Shown: positions 40,139 through 51,538 of the stretch, one piece after another
Layout: every line of letters starts with the position of its first letter
Position numbering within the stretch: the first letter of the stretch is position 1
From: Darksidea phi
Lineage: Eukaryota > Ascomycota > Dothideomycetes > Pleosporales > Lentitheciaceae
Direction of reading: 5' to 3'
DNA: 64,000 nt
NCBI GenBank assembly: GCA_030770425.1
Contig: JASJFT010000012.1
Location: 1-64,000, forward strand
Position numbers and translations under genes: made by a program
Notes under the pieces: model-generated
The model's database searches: none
What the model was told of the DNA's origin: nothing
The model's input: the letters and a program-made list of their open reading frames with translations, nothing else

Positions 40139-43100
40139 TCAAGAATCCTGCATCTCCACATCTTTCCTTTCTGCCGCACTCTCCTCATCATCTCCCTCAA
40201 AGTTCTCTTCCGCCACAACTTCCATAACCTCCACGCTCTCTGCTATGTTGTCTTCCACAGCTGCAAGGCCGGTCTCCTCCGCTTCCACAACAGGAGCAGC
40301 ATCACCCAACATTTCCTGCAGCTTCGCTTGCCTCTCCTCGTGATTCGACAGCTTCGCCGCACGGGCAGCTGCCTCAAGCCAATCTTTGAGCCGGTGCTTG
40401 TCGACATGAGTCTTGAAGATAGCTTCGTCCAGCGCGTTCTCGGCCGTGATAGACTGCCTCAGGTCTTCAGACGCAATGCGAGTGCAAAACTCGCCGTCCG
40501 TGCATCCATTGCCCCAGATATTTTCGAATGTAGGCATCCACATATGCTTGTAGGAGGGATCTTCGCCTGGGCACGGTTGTTAGCAAGGTGTTCCAATAGC
40601 ACCTCTAGGTCTGGAAGCAACATGACTTACTGCACAGTTTCAATAGCTGCTTGAAGGTCCACCCGGTATTCGTCTGGACCAAGAATTCGTTCAAAGACTC
40701 GTCCGACATGTCCTTGGTGTTATTGATCCGCGCCCAGTCGTCCTTGATAATTAGCCGCTTCCAGATGAGGCCTATCAAGCCCGTACGAGTGGCGCGTGGA
40801 ATAGCAAACCAGTTGAGACCCAAAGTTTTCAATGCGAACAGGAACTCGTTCGCCTGAATGAGTTCCGTAGGCTCGACCGTTTCATCGTACGTCATCAAGG
40901 TGAGGACATCTATCATCAGACACGGGTCCATAAGACGATGGTGGACGAGATCGTCGAAGCCCTGCCTGAGGAGAGACTGGAGGGCAGGACGCTCAAGCAA
41001 ACGACCTTTGCCAAATTCTTCCATTAGGTTTTCCACCGCAGCATTGTCATCCAAGGCTTGGGTGATGACGGGAAGCAAGCGTTCGTATACCAGGTCCTCA
41101 ATCTTAGCATACTCCAGTCTGTCGTTGATATTCTTGAATGCGAGCGATCTAGCTCTATTGCCCCTCTCCTCTCTGGCAAGTACTCTGGGATCGTCGGACA
41201 GTTCGCTCTCTCGCTCAGGCTTGTCTGGTCTCACTTCATCTTTACAAAGCATAGCAAGTTTTGCTATTGATAGCTCTACCTTGCTGCACCAGGCATTGGT
41301 TTCCTGCGTTTTCGCTGTGTTGTACAGTTTGAGTCCGGCGGCCTCGTAGTTCCTCTCTGCGATGACTTCGTTGATCCAACATAGCTTCGCGTTATTCGGA
41401 TCGGATCGCAGGAAACCCGTCAACGACTTTTGATGGGGCGCTGCCTTTTCGAACAATTGCCCAGACTTGTTCTCGACAATATGTTTCTTAAAGTATGCCT
41501 CGGCCCACTTATCGCCGTATTGGTCAAAATAGCGAGCAATGCGCTCCTTAATCCTGTTCAGCTTGACGCCGATCTCGGCTTGCTCTATCTTGCTCTGGCT
41601 TTTGACTTTATTAAGCTCAAGCCACGCCGTCTCGTCCCATATGAGCTTCGCGAGGGTCGGCATATCCTGATACTGTTCAGCCAGATTCATACCATCAGTA
41701 GCCAAGCCAATATCAAGTAGGCCGTATATGTGCTTAGGTCGGACGTTCTGATCCCATTCTTCTCTGAGTTTCTTTCCCATTTCCCTCGTCTTCTCCTCGC
41801 TCTGCTCCAGAGCCCAACGGAAGCGCTCGGTGTGGGTTTGGCATTCCATCTTGACCAGGCGCGGGTTGTCTTTTGCGATTTTCTTTGCACGTTCTTCTTC
41901 GAATCCTTTCTCAAAGTCCTCGTCTGCATGGTTGCGCCCCACATCGACGAGGCTGCGAATGGAACTGACAATGTTATGTGACGAAGTCCAGAACTGAGGC
42001 AACATGTCGTAACCATGGCCCGGTTTGAGAACACCGTCTTCTTGGAAGGAGTCGGGATCTAGGCCATAACGCTCCATATTCGCCTGTCGAAAGCTGAAGC
42101 TTGTTTCAAGGGTGGTCAAAAAGACATCGTTAGTTTCGCTCAACCGCTGCATTATCGACGAACGCTCCTTGCTCTCACTGTTGATGTAGAACATTCGCAG
42201 ATAGTTCCAACCCCAGGGTAAAAGGATGCCGAGCGAATCGACGTCTTTGAGGAAGAATTGGCGGATGGGGTCCGTCTCGCCCTTTTTCGGGTCTAGAGGG
42301 GTTTTGTACTTCTCTCTTAATGCTCTAACGATGTCGCTCATGAGTATCTCCTCGGGGTACGCCTCAGGATGTATCTTTTGATCATGAAGCTTGGCCTGAA
42401 ACCATTTCCATAGCTGTTGTGCCGCTGCAAGTTTCTCGGCATGCCACAATAGTTGCCACCTTGCACTGAGAGAGATTGGCGGGTATTCGGATCGAAGATG
42501 CGAGTTCAGAGTGCGAAGAGCGAAAGCCCGCTTGCGAAGCTGCTCGTCCATCGAAGCAGTGACTTTTTCGAAATGCTCAAACGACGAGGACAGAATCGCA
42601 GAGCTGATAGTGGCGGCCGCCTTTTCCACCTCAGCCTGACCAAAGGAATACTTAGACTTGATGGAGAAGTCCAGGATCGTTCCGGGGACAGTGCTGAAGA
42701 ATGTTCCTTGTACTAACTTGCTGAAGGCTGTGACTTTGCGCCGGTTGTCTTCTTCATAGTGGATCTTGGAAAGCCCATGGGCCCTGATCTGTAGGATGCC
42801 ATAGTCCTGGACAAAGACAAGGGCACTGGAATGCTTGTCTTTTCTGGAGGATTGCTCTAGGGCATGGCCGACAAGCCGCACGTGAGCATCATCTCTGAAG
42901 TATATGCAATCCTGGAATGGCATAATTAAGTTTCCAGAGTCGGAGAAAAGCTGTATTTCTGGACTCTCCTCGGGCTCGGCGAGGGATGCAACTACAATTG
43001 CACCTGGAAACTGTACTAGCGCTGTGTGACCAGGACTTGGTAACAGAAGAGTACCAACTGGTTCCTTGGGTATCTCTGCCTGGTGAAAATTCCGGAGAGA

Positions 43101-44450
43101 TATAGCGCGGCTCACCGTTCCTGTACTTTCAGACAAATCCAGTTCCAGCAGGAAGTAGTCCACCATGCTGCGTCCCGAGAGGGCCACAAGTGCCAGGAGA
43201 CTCACGCTGCCTTGCATCGACTGTTGTTCCATGATCGCAAAGTCCAGTACATGCGCTTCCTGTTGTCCACGGGTTTCCGGCGGGGTCCCCTGCTGCATGG
43301 CGGACAGCACATTTGCGTGCACATCGATCTCTCTCTTGAAGGTTTGCTGACCCGACCAGCTGAGATCCCATAGGTGGAACAGGCCGCTCCTCGTAGCTGT
43401 GATGACTTCCATTTGCCCCTTGGACTCGGAAGGACGGGCTTTGACCGACGCGATGGTCTTTCTTATGGCGCCACCGAGCAGACCTTTGAAGCTGAAGAAG
43501 CTCCCGCCCGAGCCATTAGGTGCGCTCAGAATTGTCGTGTTAATGCTCGGCCGGCCTTGCGTATCTCGTAGGGTCAACTGCGCGAGTCTGCCGCTGCTGA
43601 AGACGAGAATGTACCCTGCGTGCTCGACGTCCACCAGGTCGGCTACACGCTCCCCAGAATATAGCTTGACCGAGCCTTCGACGCCCTGGTGGCGCTGTGG
43701 GAAGTGACTCCGCGCCTCCGCGCTGTCCACGTTCTCCCAAAAAACGATCTTTCCGGTCGAGGGCGCAACGGCGACAACTCCAAAGTCGTTGGTGGGACCA
43801 TTGCGCACGACGGCGCCTAGCGGTAATGGATCGGAGCCTTTTATTGTCGGCGGTAGAGGTAAGGCGAGGACCTTGGTGGGTCCGCCGGAGCTGTTGTAGT
43901 CCCACACCAGGGCTTGATCCAACGTCAGGGCGAGCGCGAGGCCGGCGGAGGGAAGAGCTGATGCTCGGAATGGTGCTATGGCTATTTGTTAGTGATGATC
44001 GTTATCAAGTGAGACAGCTTGGTATCGTACTGGATCCGCCAGAGAGAGAGCTCGGAAAGCTGGGCAGCTTTTTGACGCTGTAGTTCTCATGCTTGGTCTA
44101 CAAATCCCCGTCAGTGCACGCGTACGTCAATCGAAGGTGAAGATGCCCACCAAATACAGCGCTGTGTCGTCCTTCAACGCGCGCTTCACTTCTCCCTTTT
44201 TCTCACGCACTGGCATCTCCACCAGCACCGTGCTGCTCTCAACGCTCGCAGTTCCAACATGTCCGTTCATTAACGTGCTGCCATTTCCGTTGATTTGCGC
44301 ATCAGCGACCGATGTGAATGTCTCATCCCCGAGCTTGCTTCGCTTCCGCCGAGGCTGCTGCTGCTGGGCTCCATCCGAGTTGCGCGGGCGTCGACGGGGG
44401 TTTCGGAGGGAGCTACGTGTGCTCTGGATGGAGACTTCGGGTGAGAACAT
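40139..44450 (-). CDS. NUP133: Nucleoporin Nup133
   Basis: Four exons, 44450-44151, 44097-44031, 43981-40631 and 40566-40139 (introns of 53, 49 and 64 nt), encode 1381 residues. The N-terminal 100 residues are basic and disordered (RRRPRNSDGAQQQQPRRKRS). A seven-bladed beta-propeller follows to about residue 560, with ALALTLDQALVWDYNSSG near its start and GLFHLWDLSW later. The rest is an all-helical stack typical of the Nup133 C-terminal domain (LPQFWTSSHNIVSSIRSLVD; WGWNYLRMFYINSESKE). The last exon ends in an acidic tail. Nup133 is the distal member of the Y-shaped Nup84/Nup107-160 complex of the nuclear pore scaffold. Length matches the family (about 1150-1400). Confidence 0.93.
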
Positions 44451-45428
44451 TGTGGCTGATGAGGCGGTGAGATGCGCGATTGAGCGCGCGTTGAAAGGTA
44501 GACAGCTGGGTCCGCATGTATGTTTTCGCTGTCAACGCCAAAGCTTAAGCAGGGATTAGATCACGGAGTCTTGGCACGGATTTAATAGGAAGTCACCGCC
44601 AGGCACGCTCCTCTCACCGTAGATCTCCGCTTTTCTATTACACCACTAAGAAAGTCTGTGTATACTCTCGCACGATTTTTCTAGTAACGTATGCACATCT
44701 ATCAAAAGGCTCTGTTAGAGTTGAACATGTGGACAACTACCAAAAGGGTAGTTCTTCAAAGACATCCTTATACCGCCCAGACGCGTCCAATAGGACAACT
44801 AGGCTCATAAGCTCTTTCCTATGGATTGTGTTGCCCGATTACCTTTACACTGGCCACTACAGCGGCTATTCTGTCGGACGTGCGACGCCTCAAGCGCTCC
44901 CAGAAGATCATGTTACTAGATCACGAGGCAGACCTTTACTCCCGGGCTACCCACTGAGCACGCCATGGCACGCGACCGACCTTGAATAACGATCCTCGGT
45001 CATTACAACACGTTTCAAAGAGTTGGGGTTTGGTTGGACGGCTAATCCATTTGTTTTATTTTCATAATACGGTAGATCATTATCATACTTATGAGGCAGG
45101 TCCGGGAAAGGGCCCCGTTAAAGGAAAGACAGATGAAGGACGCCGATTCTCATGTCCTGTGAGTGCTGTTCTACCAGCGGCCACTGACATGAAAGTATAG
45201 AATCCCAAGGAAAACATAGTACATGCTGCTGTAACTGTTCGTTCGCCTCGAGATCAAAGCAGCCTTCCCTTGATCAATCATGACTAGCAAGAAGTGACAT
45301 CGTAGCTTCCAACGAGTGAACATGCCATTTCACGCGCAGCCAACGACATCCTTGCCGTCGATGATGTGTTGTAACTCCACCTCCCCGCATGACCCCCAGC
45401 CGTCCTCTTTCGAGGCCAGACTGGAGAT
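44451..45428. other. Intergenic region, NUP133 promoter
   Basis: Upstream of NUP133 and downstream of the STF2-like gene, both on the minus strand. The first few hundred bases are the probable NUP133 promoter. No gene-like frame is seen. Confidence 0.6.
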
Positions 45429-46133
45429 CTACGATTTCTTGTCGGCGTCCTCCTCGTCAACGCTCTTGGAGCTAGATGTAGTGCTCTGCTTGTCGAGCTC
45501 GGAGCCAATGGGGCCGTGGAGCTCTTCTTCAAAGACGGGCTCGGGCTCAATCGTCTCGAACTTGGTCTTGAAGTCTTTAGCGACGTGAGTGCTGGAGTTG
45601 CTTCGACGACGTGGGTTGGCAAGGTTGTAGCCAATGTCTTGGACTTCGTCACCTTCACGGCCCCTATACATGTCCAGAGCGATTAGTGCCACGATCCATA
45701 ACAAAGTGGGTTGGTTGACGTAAGGCGGGGTCACGGAAGCTGAGGTGCCGAAATGCGGCCGTAGAGGTTCGGATGGTGGCAGGTCAAGTGAAAGGACGGG
45801 AGAATGACTCACCAATTGCCTTTGCCGCCGCCATTCTTCTTGGTTTTGTTCGGGTCCGCGTCGGTGTGGCCAGTTTTGGCGAAGAATCGAGGAAGGTGCT
45901 CTTCGGCTGCAGCCGTACCGTCGGCAAGGCCAGCGTGGTCACGGTCAGTGTACTTGTGGGAGCGAGTCACTATTGAACGGTTAGCTCGAGAAGTCTGGGG
46001 CCGATGCAAAGGCTAGCTGTGACTCCCTGGAGCCTTGAGCTTGCCAGTCGGGCAGAGCATCAATTGATGCTCTACACATGGCCAGTAGCCTCAGCTGGAA
46101 GGGGCGTGGAGGCTGAAGGAAGAGAGGCTTACT
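45429..46133 (-). CDS. STF2: Stf2-like hydrophilin (ATPase-stabilising factor family)
   Basis: The coding part lies in 45969-45813 and 45663-45429, plus a single A at 46133 on the far side of a 163-nt intron (45970-46132). No ATG precedes the conserved start in the second exon. The GTAAGC donor after A(46133) and the ATAG acceptor before TG(45969) join to make the start codon, giving MTRSHKYTDRDH. The protein has 130 residues, is very hydrophilic, and carries the family core FFAKTGHTDADPNKTKKN and GGGKGNWGREGDEVQD. Yeast Stf2 is a small hydrophilin linked to stabilisation of the inhibited F1Fo-ATPase and to desiccation tolerance. The C-terminal 40 residues are Ser/Asp/Lys-rich. The family is clear; the split start codon is inferred from splice signals. 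Confidence 0.85.
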
Positions 46134-47297
46134 GATGGATTGATTGCGTGCGTGTATGTGTTGTTGTGAGATGGGAGAAGATGGAAGATCAGAGGGGGGA
46201 TGTCGAGGGTAGAAGTAGTCGAGGGAGCTCTGGAGCAAGTCAGTGCTGGCAATGAGGTCGCGTGACGGAGCCCGAGCCAATCACTCTAGGGTGGAGGACG
46301 GGCCGGACGAGCGACGGTGAGCCGGCAGGAACGATGGAGCGTACCTTGCAGATAAACTCGGGCTGGAGTGTCTTGCGGCGAGCGTGGTGCGATGTAGCTG
46401 TTTGTTTGGGGGGCTTGCCGGTGCGGAGCGGTGGTGTGGTTGTGAGACGAAGAGCACGCGCTGAACGTCAGAGCGGGGTTGGATGAGCTGAGCGGCGCCT
46501 CCCTTTTATATGCTCCATTGATCTCGACCCGTTTATCTGGAAGCTTCCTACGGCGCCCTGGCCAGCGCCCTGCGCTCCGGTTACCCCGGCGGCATGAGGC
46601 TCGTCCCTGAAAGCTGTGCACACGGAGCTTTACGTCATTCGGTGGAGATGGCCGTGTGGGCAATGCATCGCAGCATACCTGCGGCTGCATGGAAGGCCGC
46701 CAGGCGTCTCTGCGCTCAATTGCATGCGGCTGAGTGCTCCCGAGCCTCGCTCCACCTGCCCACGCTGCTATAGCGGAGTCGAGGGGTGCACGCCAGCGTC
46801 TTGAGGCGTGTTTCCCCGGACTTTCCTCCAACGCTAATGTCGCTGGAGTGGGTCCGCACGGAACCGGTAAGCGTCAGGTCGCAGCTGCCAAGAGCATCCC
46901 GCGCTGCCGCACACTCGCTGGCCCCCGGGGAGGACTGCGCTTCGAAGCGGGCCACGATATGTAATCCACACGGTGATTTACAAGCAAAGGAGTCGGTTCC
47001 GCGCAGCAGAAAGCATCCCAACCCGTCTCATCGCACGTCTTCTCACGCCGCAATCGCCTGACCAATGGTCTTGATATGACACGGCGAATCGCATCAGCCC
47101 ACCCAGCCCAAAGCACCGCACTTCTCCGAGGCCGGCGGATCTGCCCTAGAAAAGTTATTCTACGCGGCCCGCACATTGCTTTGCTAACCTACAAACCACC
47201 CCACGCTCCTTTTGACTCCCTCGCCCTCACTCTCTCACCTCCACAGACCAGGCACGCTTTCCGATTTTCCCACATTTGAAGTGGCAACGACCCCGCC
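46134..47297. promoter_or_regulatory. Divergent promoter region of STF2-like and DRE2
   Basis: The two flanking genes are transcribed away from each other, so these 1164 bp hold both promoters and the STF2-like 5' leader exon next to 46133. GC-rich open frames on both strands lack family features. An AGGGG stress-element-like pentamer is present near 46779, which is weak evidence at this length. Confidence 0.45.
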
Positions 47298-48308
47298 ATG
47301 GCCCCGCGCACGCTTCTCCTCGCCCCGCCGTCGATATCTGCCCATCCAGAGGTTTTGGACAAGGTGTATGAGATCCATCACCGCGATTCCGCCGACCTCC
47401 AGATGCTGGACCGCCTTGCGGCCGGTCTAGTCCGACTACCACCCTCCACATACGATGTCGTGCTTCTTCTCACCGACGCCGATGGCACCACGCGCGAGAG
47501 CCACAAACTGTTGGCGAGGGACGTGATGACTGCGGTAGTTGGTGCACTCAAGGCGGGCGGCATGCTGAAGAGCCAGGACGGCGTCTTTGGCTCGACTGGT
47601 GGCACGGAAAAGACTGAGGCGATCCTGGCCGGGCTCGTGGAGGGGACCGAGGGCATGATGAAGCCTGAGGATGCAGGCAGCGTATCAATACCGCTCAAGC
47701 TGCGGAAGAAGACGAACGGTGTTGCGAACGGTGTTGCGAACGAGGCCAACGGCACGACAAATGGCGCCGGCGCCGTGTCCCTCAACATAAACGGCAAGCG
47801 CAACTCGCCAGAGCCTATAAAGCCGTTGGGCGTCGGCTTTGTCGACTTCAGCGATGATCTAGATGATCCCATAATCACTGGCGAGGATGACGATCTCATC
47901 GACGAAGATGATTTGATTACTGAGGAGGACATGGCGCGGCCCGTTATTCAACGTAAGTCTACCTCAGTCTCGTTTCGCGCTTCTTCTCTGACAAGTTCAG
48001 CGCCCGAATGTCGCCCCAAAGCTGGAAAGCGACGCCGCGCCTGCAAAGACTGCACTTGCGGCATGAAGGAAAAGCTCGAAGCCGAAGATGCTGCGAAGCG
48101 CGCCAACGCCGACCAAGCACTGAATACATTGAAGCTGGGAGCGGACGACCTGACAGAGGTTGATTTCACTGTCCAAGGCAAAGTCGGCAGCTGCGGGAAC
48201 TGCGCGCTTGGAGATGCCTTTAGGTGTGACGGATGCCCTTATATCGGGCTGCCAGCATTCAAGCCTGGTGAGGAGGTTCGCTTGATGAACAACGATATCC
48301 AGTTGTAG
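47298..48308 (+). CDS. DRE2: Dre2/anamorsin, cytosolic Fe-S assembly electron carrier
   Basis: Two exons, 47298-47952 and 48001-48308, encode 320 residues. The N-terminal part (1-130) is the degenerate methyltransferase-like domain. After a linker rich in Asn/Gly and acidic residues come the two iron-sulphur motifs: C222 with C233, C236 and C238 ([13 protein letters not shown]) and the twin CX2C pair C283, C286, C294, C297 ([15 protein letters not shown]). Dre2 takes electrons from Tah18 for cytosolic Fe-S cluster assembly and is essential in yeast. The 48-nt intron is a multiple of three without a stop, so an unspliced product would carry 16 extra residues just before the first Cys motif. 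The join [12 protein letters not shown] supports splicing. Confidence 0.96.
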   Translation: MAPRTLLLAPPSISAHPEVLDKVYEIHHRDSADLQMLDRLAAGLVRLPPSTYDVVLLLTDADGTTRESHKLLARDVMTAVVGALKAGGMLKSQDGVFGSTGGTEKTEAILAGLVEGTEGMMKPEDAGSVSIPLKLRKKTNGVANGVANEANGTTNGAGAVSLNINGKRNSPEPIKPLGVGFVDFSDDLDDPIITGEDDDLIDEDDLITEEDMARPVIQRKSTSVSFRASSLTSSAPECRPKAGKRRRACKDCTCGMKEKLEAEDAAKRANADQALNTLKLGADDLTEVDFTVQGKVGSCGNCALGDAFRCDGCPYIGLPAFKPGEEVRLMNNDIQL

Positions 48309-48627
48309 ACCATGCAGTGTCGCTTAGACAATATTTCTAGAATATATCTAGGGTAGAAGGAGTCATCCGATATGCATATGGGCTGGCGTAGGAAATGAAA
48401 GCATGCTGCAATTTTCACAGATTTACCTCTTTCCAAGATGCATATTCAAGTAGCATTACACCAACACCTCGAACATGAACAAAACGCTAATTCCCAAGAA
48501 GACAATGACAAGCAAACGCCATTGATCATATCAACAACGTTTCCTTGTATGCAAACGCGACCAAAACCTCTGTCCATATCCTACAGAAAATCTACTACGC
48601 CTCTTTCCCCAACCCTCACCCCAACCC
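48309..48627. other. Convergent intergenic region
   Basis: Holds the 3' flanks of DRE2 (plus) and the dehydrogenase gene (minus). Nothing else is seen. Confidence 0.6.
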
Positions 48628-49563
48628 TCAAATCTTCGGCTTCGCAGCCCCCTCCCCACCCAACCCAGGAAACACCAAGCCCCCCCTCCCCCCGCGAAAG
48701 CCATCCAACATGTCCCTCCCCATCCACGCCTCCCTCGCCCTAGCCAAGCCCCGCTCAAAATCCGCAAACCTATCGCCCTGCACAAAGACGCCCGCGCCAT
48801 TCGCCCTGGCCCCCTCGTCGAACAGCCAACACACGGCCAGCGCAACGCTCTCAGGCACATTGATCGGCACGCCTGCAGCCTTCATCTTGTCGGCGGATTC
48901 TAGCGCCGTACGAGCGTCTCCCGACTCGAGGAGCGGGGTTACGGTTATGGCGGGCGCGACGACGGATATCGATATGTTTGCTTGGGCGCACTCGTGTTTC
49001 AGAGAGCGCATTAGACCGATGATGCCGTGTTTGGCGGCCGTGTAGAGGGGCGCGCCGGCGATGCCGACGTAGCCTGCTAGACTAGCCGTCAAAGCGATTG
49101 AGCCGCCGTCGCCGGGGTTCTTGCGCAGGTAGTGGATGGCTAGTTTGGTTGTGTCGGCTGCGGCGTCCATGTCGGTGGCGAGGACCCTCCTATCCGGCTC
49201 TTTTAATTTGCCCTCGCGGTCGAGGTCGTCGGTGAAAAACTGGTCTTTGTACTCTGCGATTCCTGCGTTAACGAAGACGGCGTCTATTCTTCCGAACTTG
49301 GCGTAAGCTTTCTCGAAACCGGCGCGTTGGTCGCGCCAGGACGTGATGTTGCAGGTGTGGACGAGCAGATGGTGAACATCGTGTTTGAATGACGGTGGAG
49401 GCGGCTGGAGGTCGATGAGGACGAGGTTGTGTTGGGGATTTAGGTGGGAGAGGAGGATTGCGGTTGCGAGGCCGATGCCTGAAGAGCCACCTGTTATGAC
49501 GATCGTTTTGGGTGTTGATTTGAGGTTGTTGAACGTTGACGGGTCTGGTTGGAAGAGTGTCAT
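48628..49563 (-). CDS. Short-chain dehydrogenase/reductase
   Basis: A single-exon gene of 311 residues with a classical SDR Rossmann fold. The cofactor loop TGGSSGIG is at 24-31, and D51 at the end of the second strand (VLIDLQ) suggests NAD(H) rather than NADP(H). NAG is at 99-101. The catalytic set is S161, Y174 and K178 (ALTASLAG, YTAAKHG). The substrate loop after residue 205 begins VVAPAITVTPLLESG, where classical SDRs usually have a PG motif. The layout resembles 15-hydroxyprostaglandin dehydrogenase-like fungal enzymes, but the substrate is unknown. The C-terminal 40 residues are Gly/Arg-rich and unlike the fold. Nothing nearby suggests a biosynthetic cluster. Confidence 0.92.
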   Translation of the reverse strand: MTLFQPDPSTFNNLKSTPKTIVITGGSSGIGLATAILLSHLNPQHNLVLIDLQPPPPSFKHDVHHLLVHTCNITSWRDQRAGFEKAYAKFGRIDAVFVNAGIAEYKDQFFTDDLDREGKLKEPDRRVLATDMDAAADTTKLAIHYLRKNPGDGGSIALTASLAGYVGIAGAPLYTAAKHGIIGLMRSLKHECAQANISISVVAPAITVTPLLESGDARTALESADKMKAAGVPINVPESVALAVCWLFDEGARANGAGVFVQGDRFADFERGLARAREAWMGRDMLDGFRGGRGGLVFPGLGGEGAAKPKI

Positions 49564-51538
49564 TGTGGCGGGTATTGTATGAGGTTCCTCGAGATGAAGG
49601 TAGTATGCTTACTGTGCCACTTTTAGAAGGTTAACTAGTTCGAACAAGAACGTGTAAGATGCAGTCTTATGGAAGGGGAGAGGGAGATTCAAGTGCGCAG
49701 CGTTTGGATTATGCTTCTACCAAAGAACCATCGTGCTGGTTTGGAGAGTCGTTGGCCTACGAAAACAAATCCAACGGTAAGTTGGAGAAGTGCGGGGGGA
49801 GCGGATTGCGTGTCTTGACGCTTTAGGTTGAATATGGCATGGTGTGCCGTTGTGCCGTTGTGCCGGCCATTGCTGACTCGGATTTGGAGCCGCGCGATCC
49901 ACCACTACCTCTTTCGACCTCTACGAGCAAGAGTAGCGCAAGACGAAGCTCGAGAGCATACGGGACATACATGGTTGAAGTCTGGATTCACCGAAAAACT
50001 AGTTCATCCTCCCGCCTGTACATCGCCTGTACTAGGGACTCCGTCAACCCTTCGCGCGAAAAACCGGAACGAGAATTCAGGCCAACCCAAGCATATATCA
50101 CTCCCCCATGTTGCGGTTCTACCGGCCCACCGCTCCTTCCATCACTAGAAGGTCCTATGGTTTTCGGGCATCCCATACGGTGCGTCGTGCGTCAATCAAC
50201 TCAAAGGCGGATCACGCTTCGCAACGCGCATACCGCAGATAGAGGTGATCCGTTCGGAGCCTACAACGTATATGTAAGCGACTAAGCTGTAAATTGGAAT
50301 GTAAGAGGCTCCAAGGCATCCTTCCGCTCGCTTCGGTGACTTTCTTCATGCCTTGCTGTTCCTTCCTTCTACGGCTTACCGTCCGATGTGATCCTTCGGA
50401 TTGGTTGGCTATGGGCTGCTGAATGGTTGTGGTGGTCTCGGAGAAGGATTGGATAGGGCTGGCATATGTGCGATCCTAAGGCGCGAGGTGGAAAGCGCCG
50501 CACATAGGGCTGGATTGGCCGTAGTGGAGCATTCGATCAGCCAGTACATATGCAGCGTAGGATGGGTTGCGGGATATATATATAGTTGTTTGCTTACGGA
50601 TTCGTACGACAGCTGGAGTGCGTGGAGATTTCAAATGTTTAGAGAGCTTTGCGAAGGCGCTTGAGGTCGGGGAAAAACACTCTCGTCCGCACCTTCGGTA
50701 TGCGCAGGATTCCAGAGATGCAGTGTCGAGCGGGTAAAGTTGAAACCCGTGGGCGTCGCGCCTTTCTTTGCATGTGTTATCGTATCCAACAAAGCTTTTC
50801 GGGATGAGCTTTGTTGGCGCGGCCAGGGGCAGAGAGCCTGGTGGTAAAAAAAAATGTGCCGGCTTAGCCTACATGGAAAGCTCGTGCACCGCAGAAGGAA
50901 TCGGGATACGGCAGGGGATCCGAGTGACGGCAATCAGTACTTGAAACAGATGGATACAATACTTGGCTGCATGCCCTGCTCTTTGGCTAGGGGGTTAGTG
51001 TCCGGGAGCTATGAAACCGGGGTGGGCATATCAAAGGCCACTTTTTTGCATCGACGGAAGTCGTGACGGGTAGTGAGACAAGGTAAAAAGGCAATAAGAT
51101 GCACAGTATATGGAGTCGGACAAAATCGGACCAAGAAAGTTCTGAATGGAGTGTAGTATAACGCGAAGGCATCCGATCGACTCCTTCGCTGAACACCACT
51201 ATTTAGACGAAGTCGTCCATGCTGACACAAAGGCACGCTCGCTCCTTGGTCGGCAAATAATTGCAGTGACTTCCAACGCGCTAGGCGAAGAGGAACTTGT
51301 GAGATACTGTGTGAAGCAGTTGCGGACTTGTATGCAGGCGTGCGGTCCTTATTCGTCTAAGGCAGAATGCGCTACGCGATGGACCGGTGAACCTTCGCCT
51401 GCAGGCGCATTCGAGCAATCGCGTGTTGCAACCTCATCTCCTGTTCCGATACGTAAGGCAATGCCACGACACCATTGGCTGCTGATCGGAGTCGCTATGC
51501 CATATAAGGTTCTACGCTCAAGGCCCTGTATCCACCTT
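49564..51538. other. Gene-poor intergenic region
   Basis: Between the dehydrogenase gene and YVH1, both minus. Open frames (for example 49839-50285 plus) have no family features. The most notable structure is the perfect hairpin at 50786-50817. The part just upstream of 49564 is the dehydrogenase promoter. Confidence 0.5.
50786..50817. repeat. Perfect 11-bp hairpin
   Basis: CCAACAAAGCT (50786-50796) and AGCTTTGTTGG (50807-50817) are exact inverted repeats around a 10-nt loop. It lies in gene-poor DNA, away from any predicted 3' end. No function is known. Confidence 0.85.
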
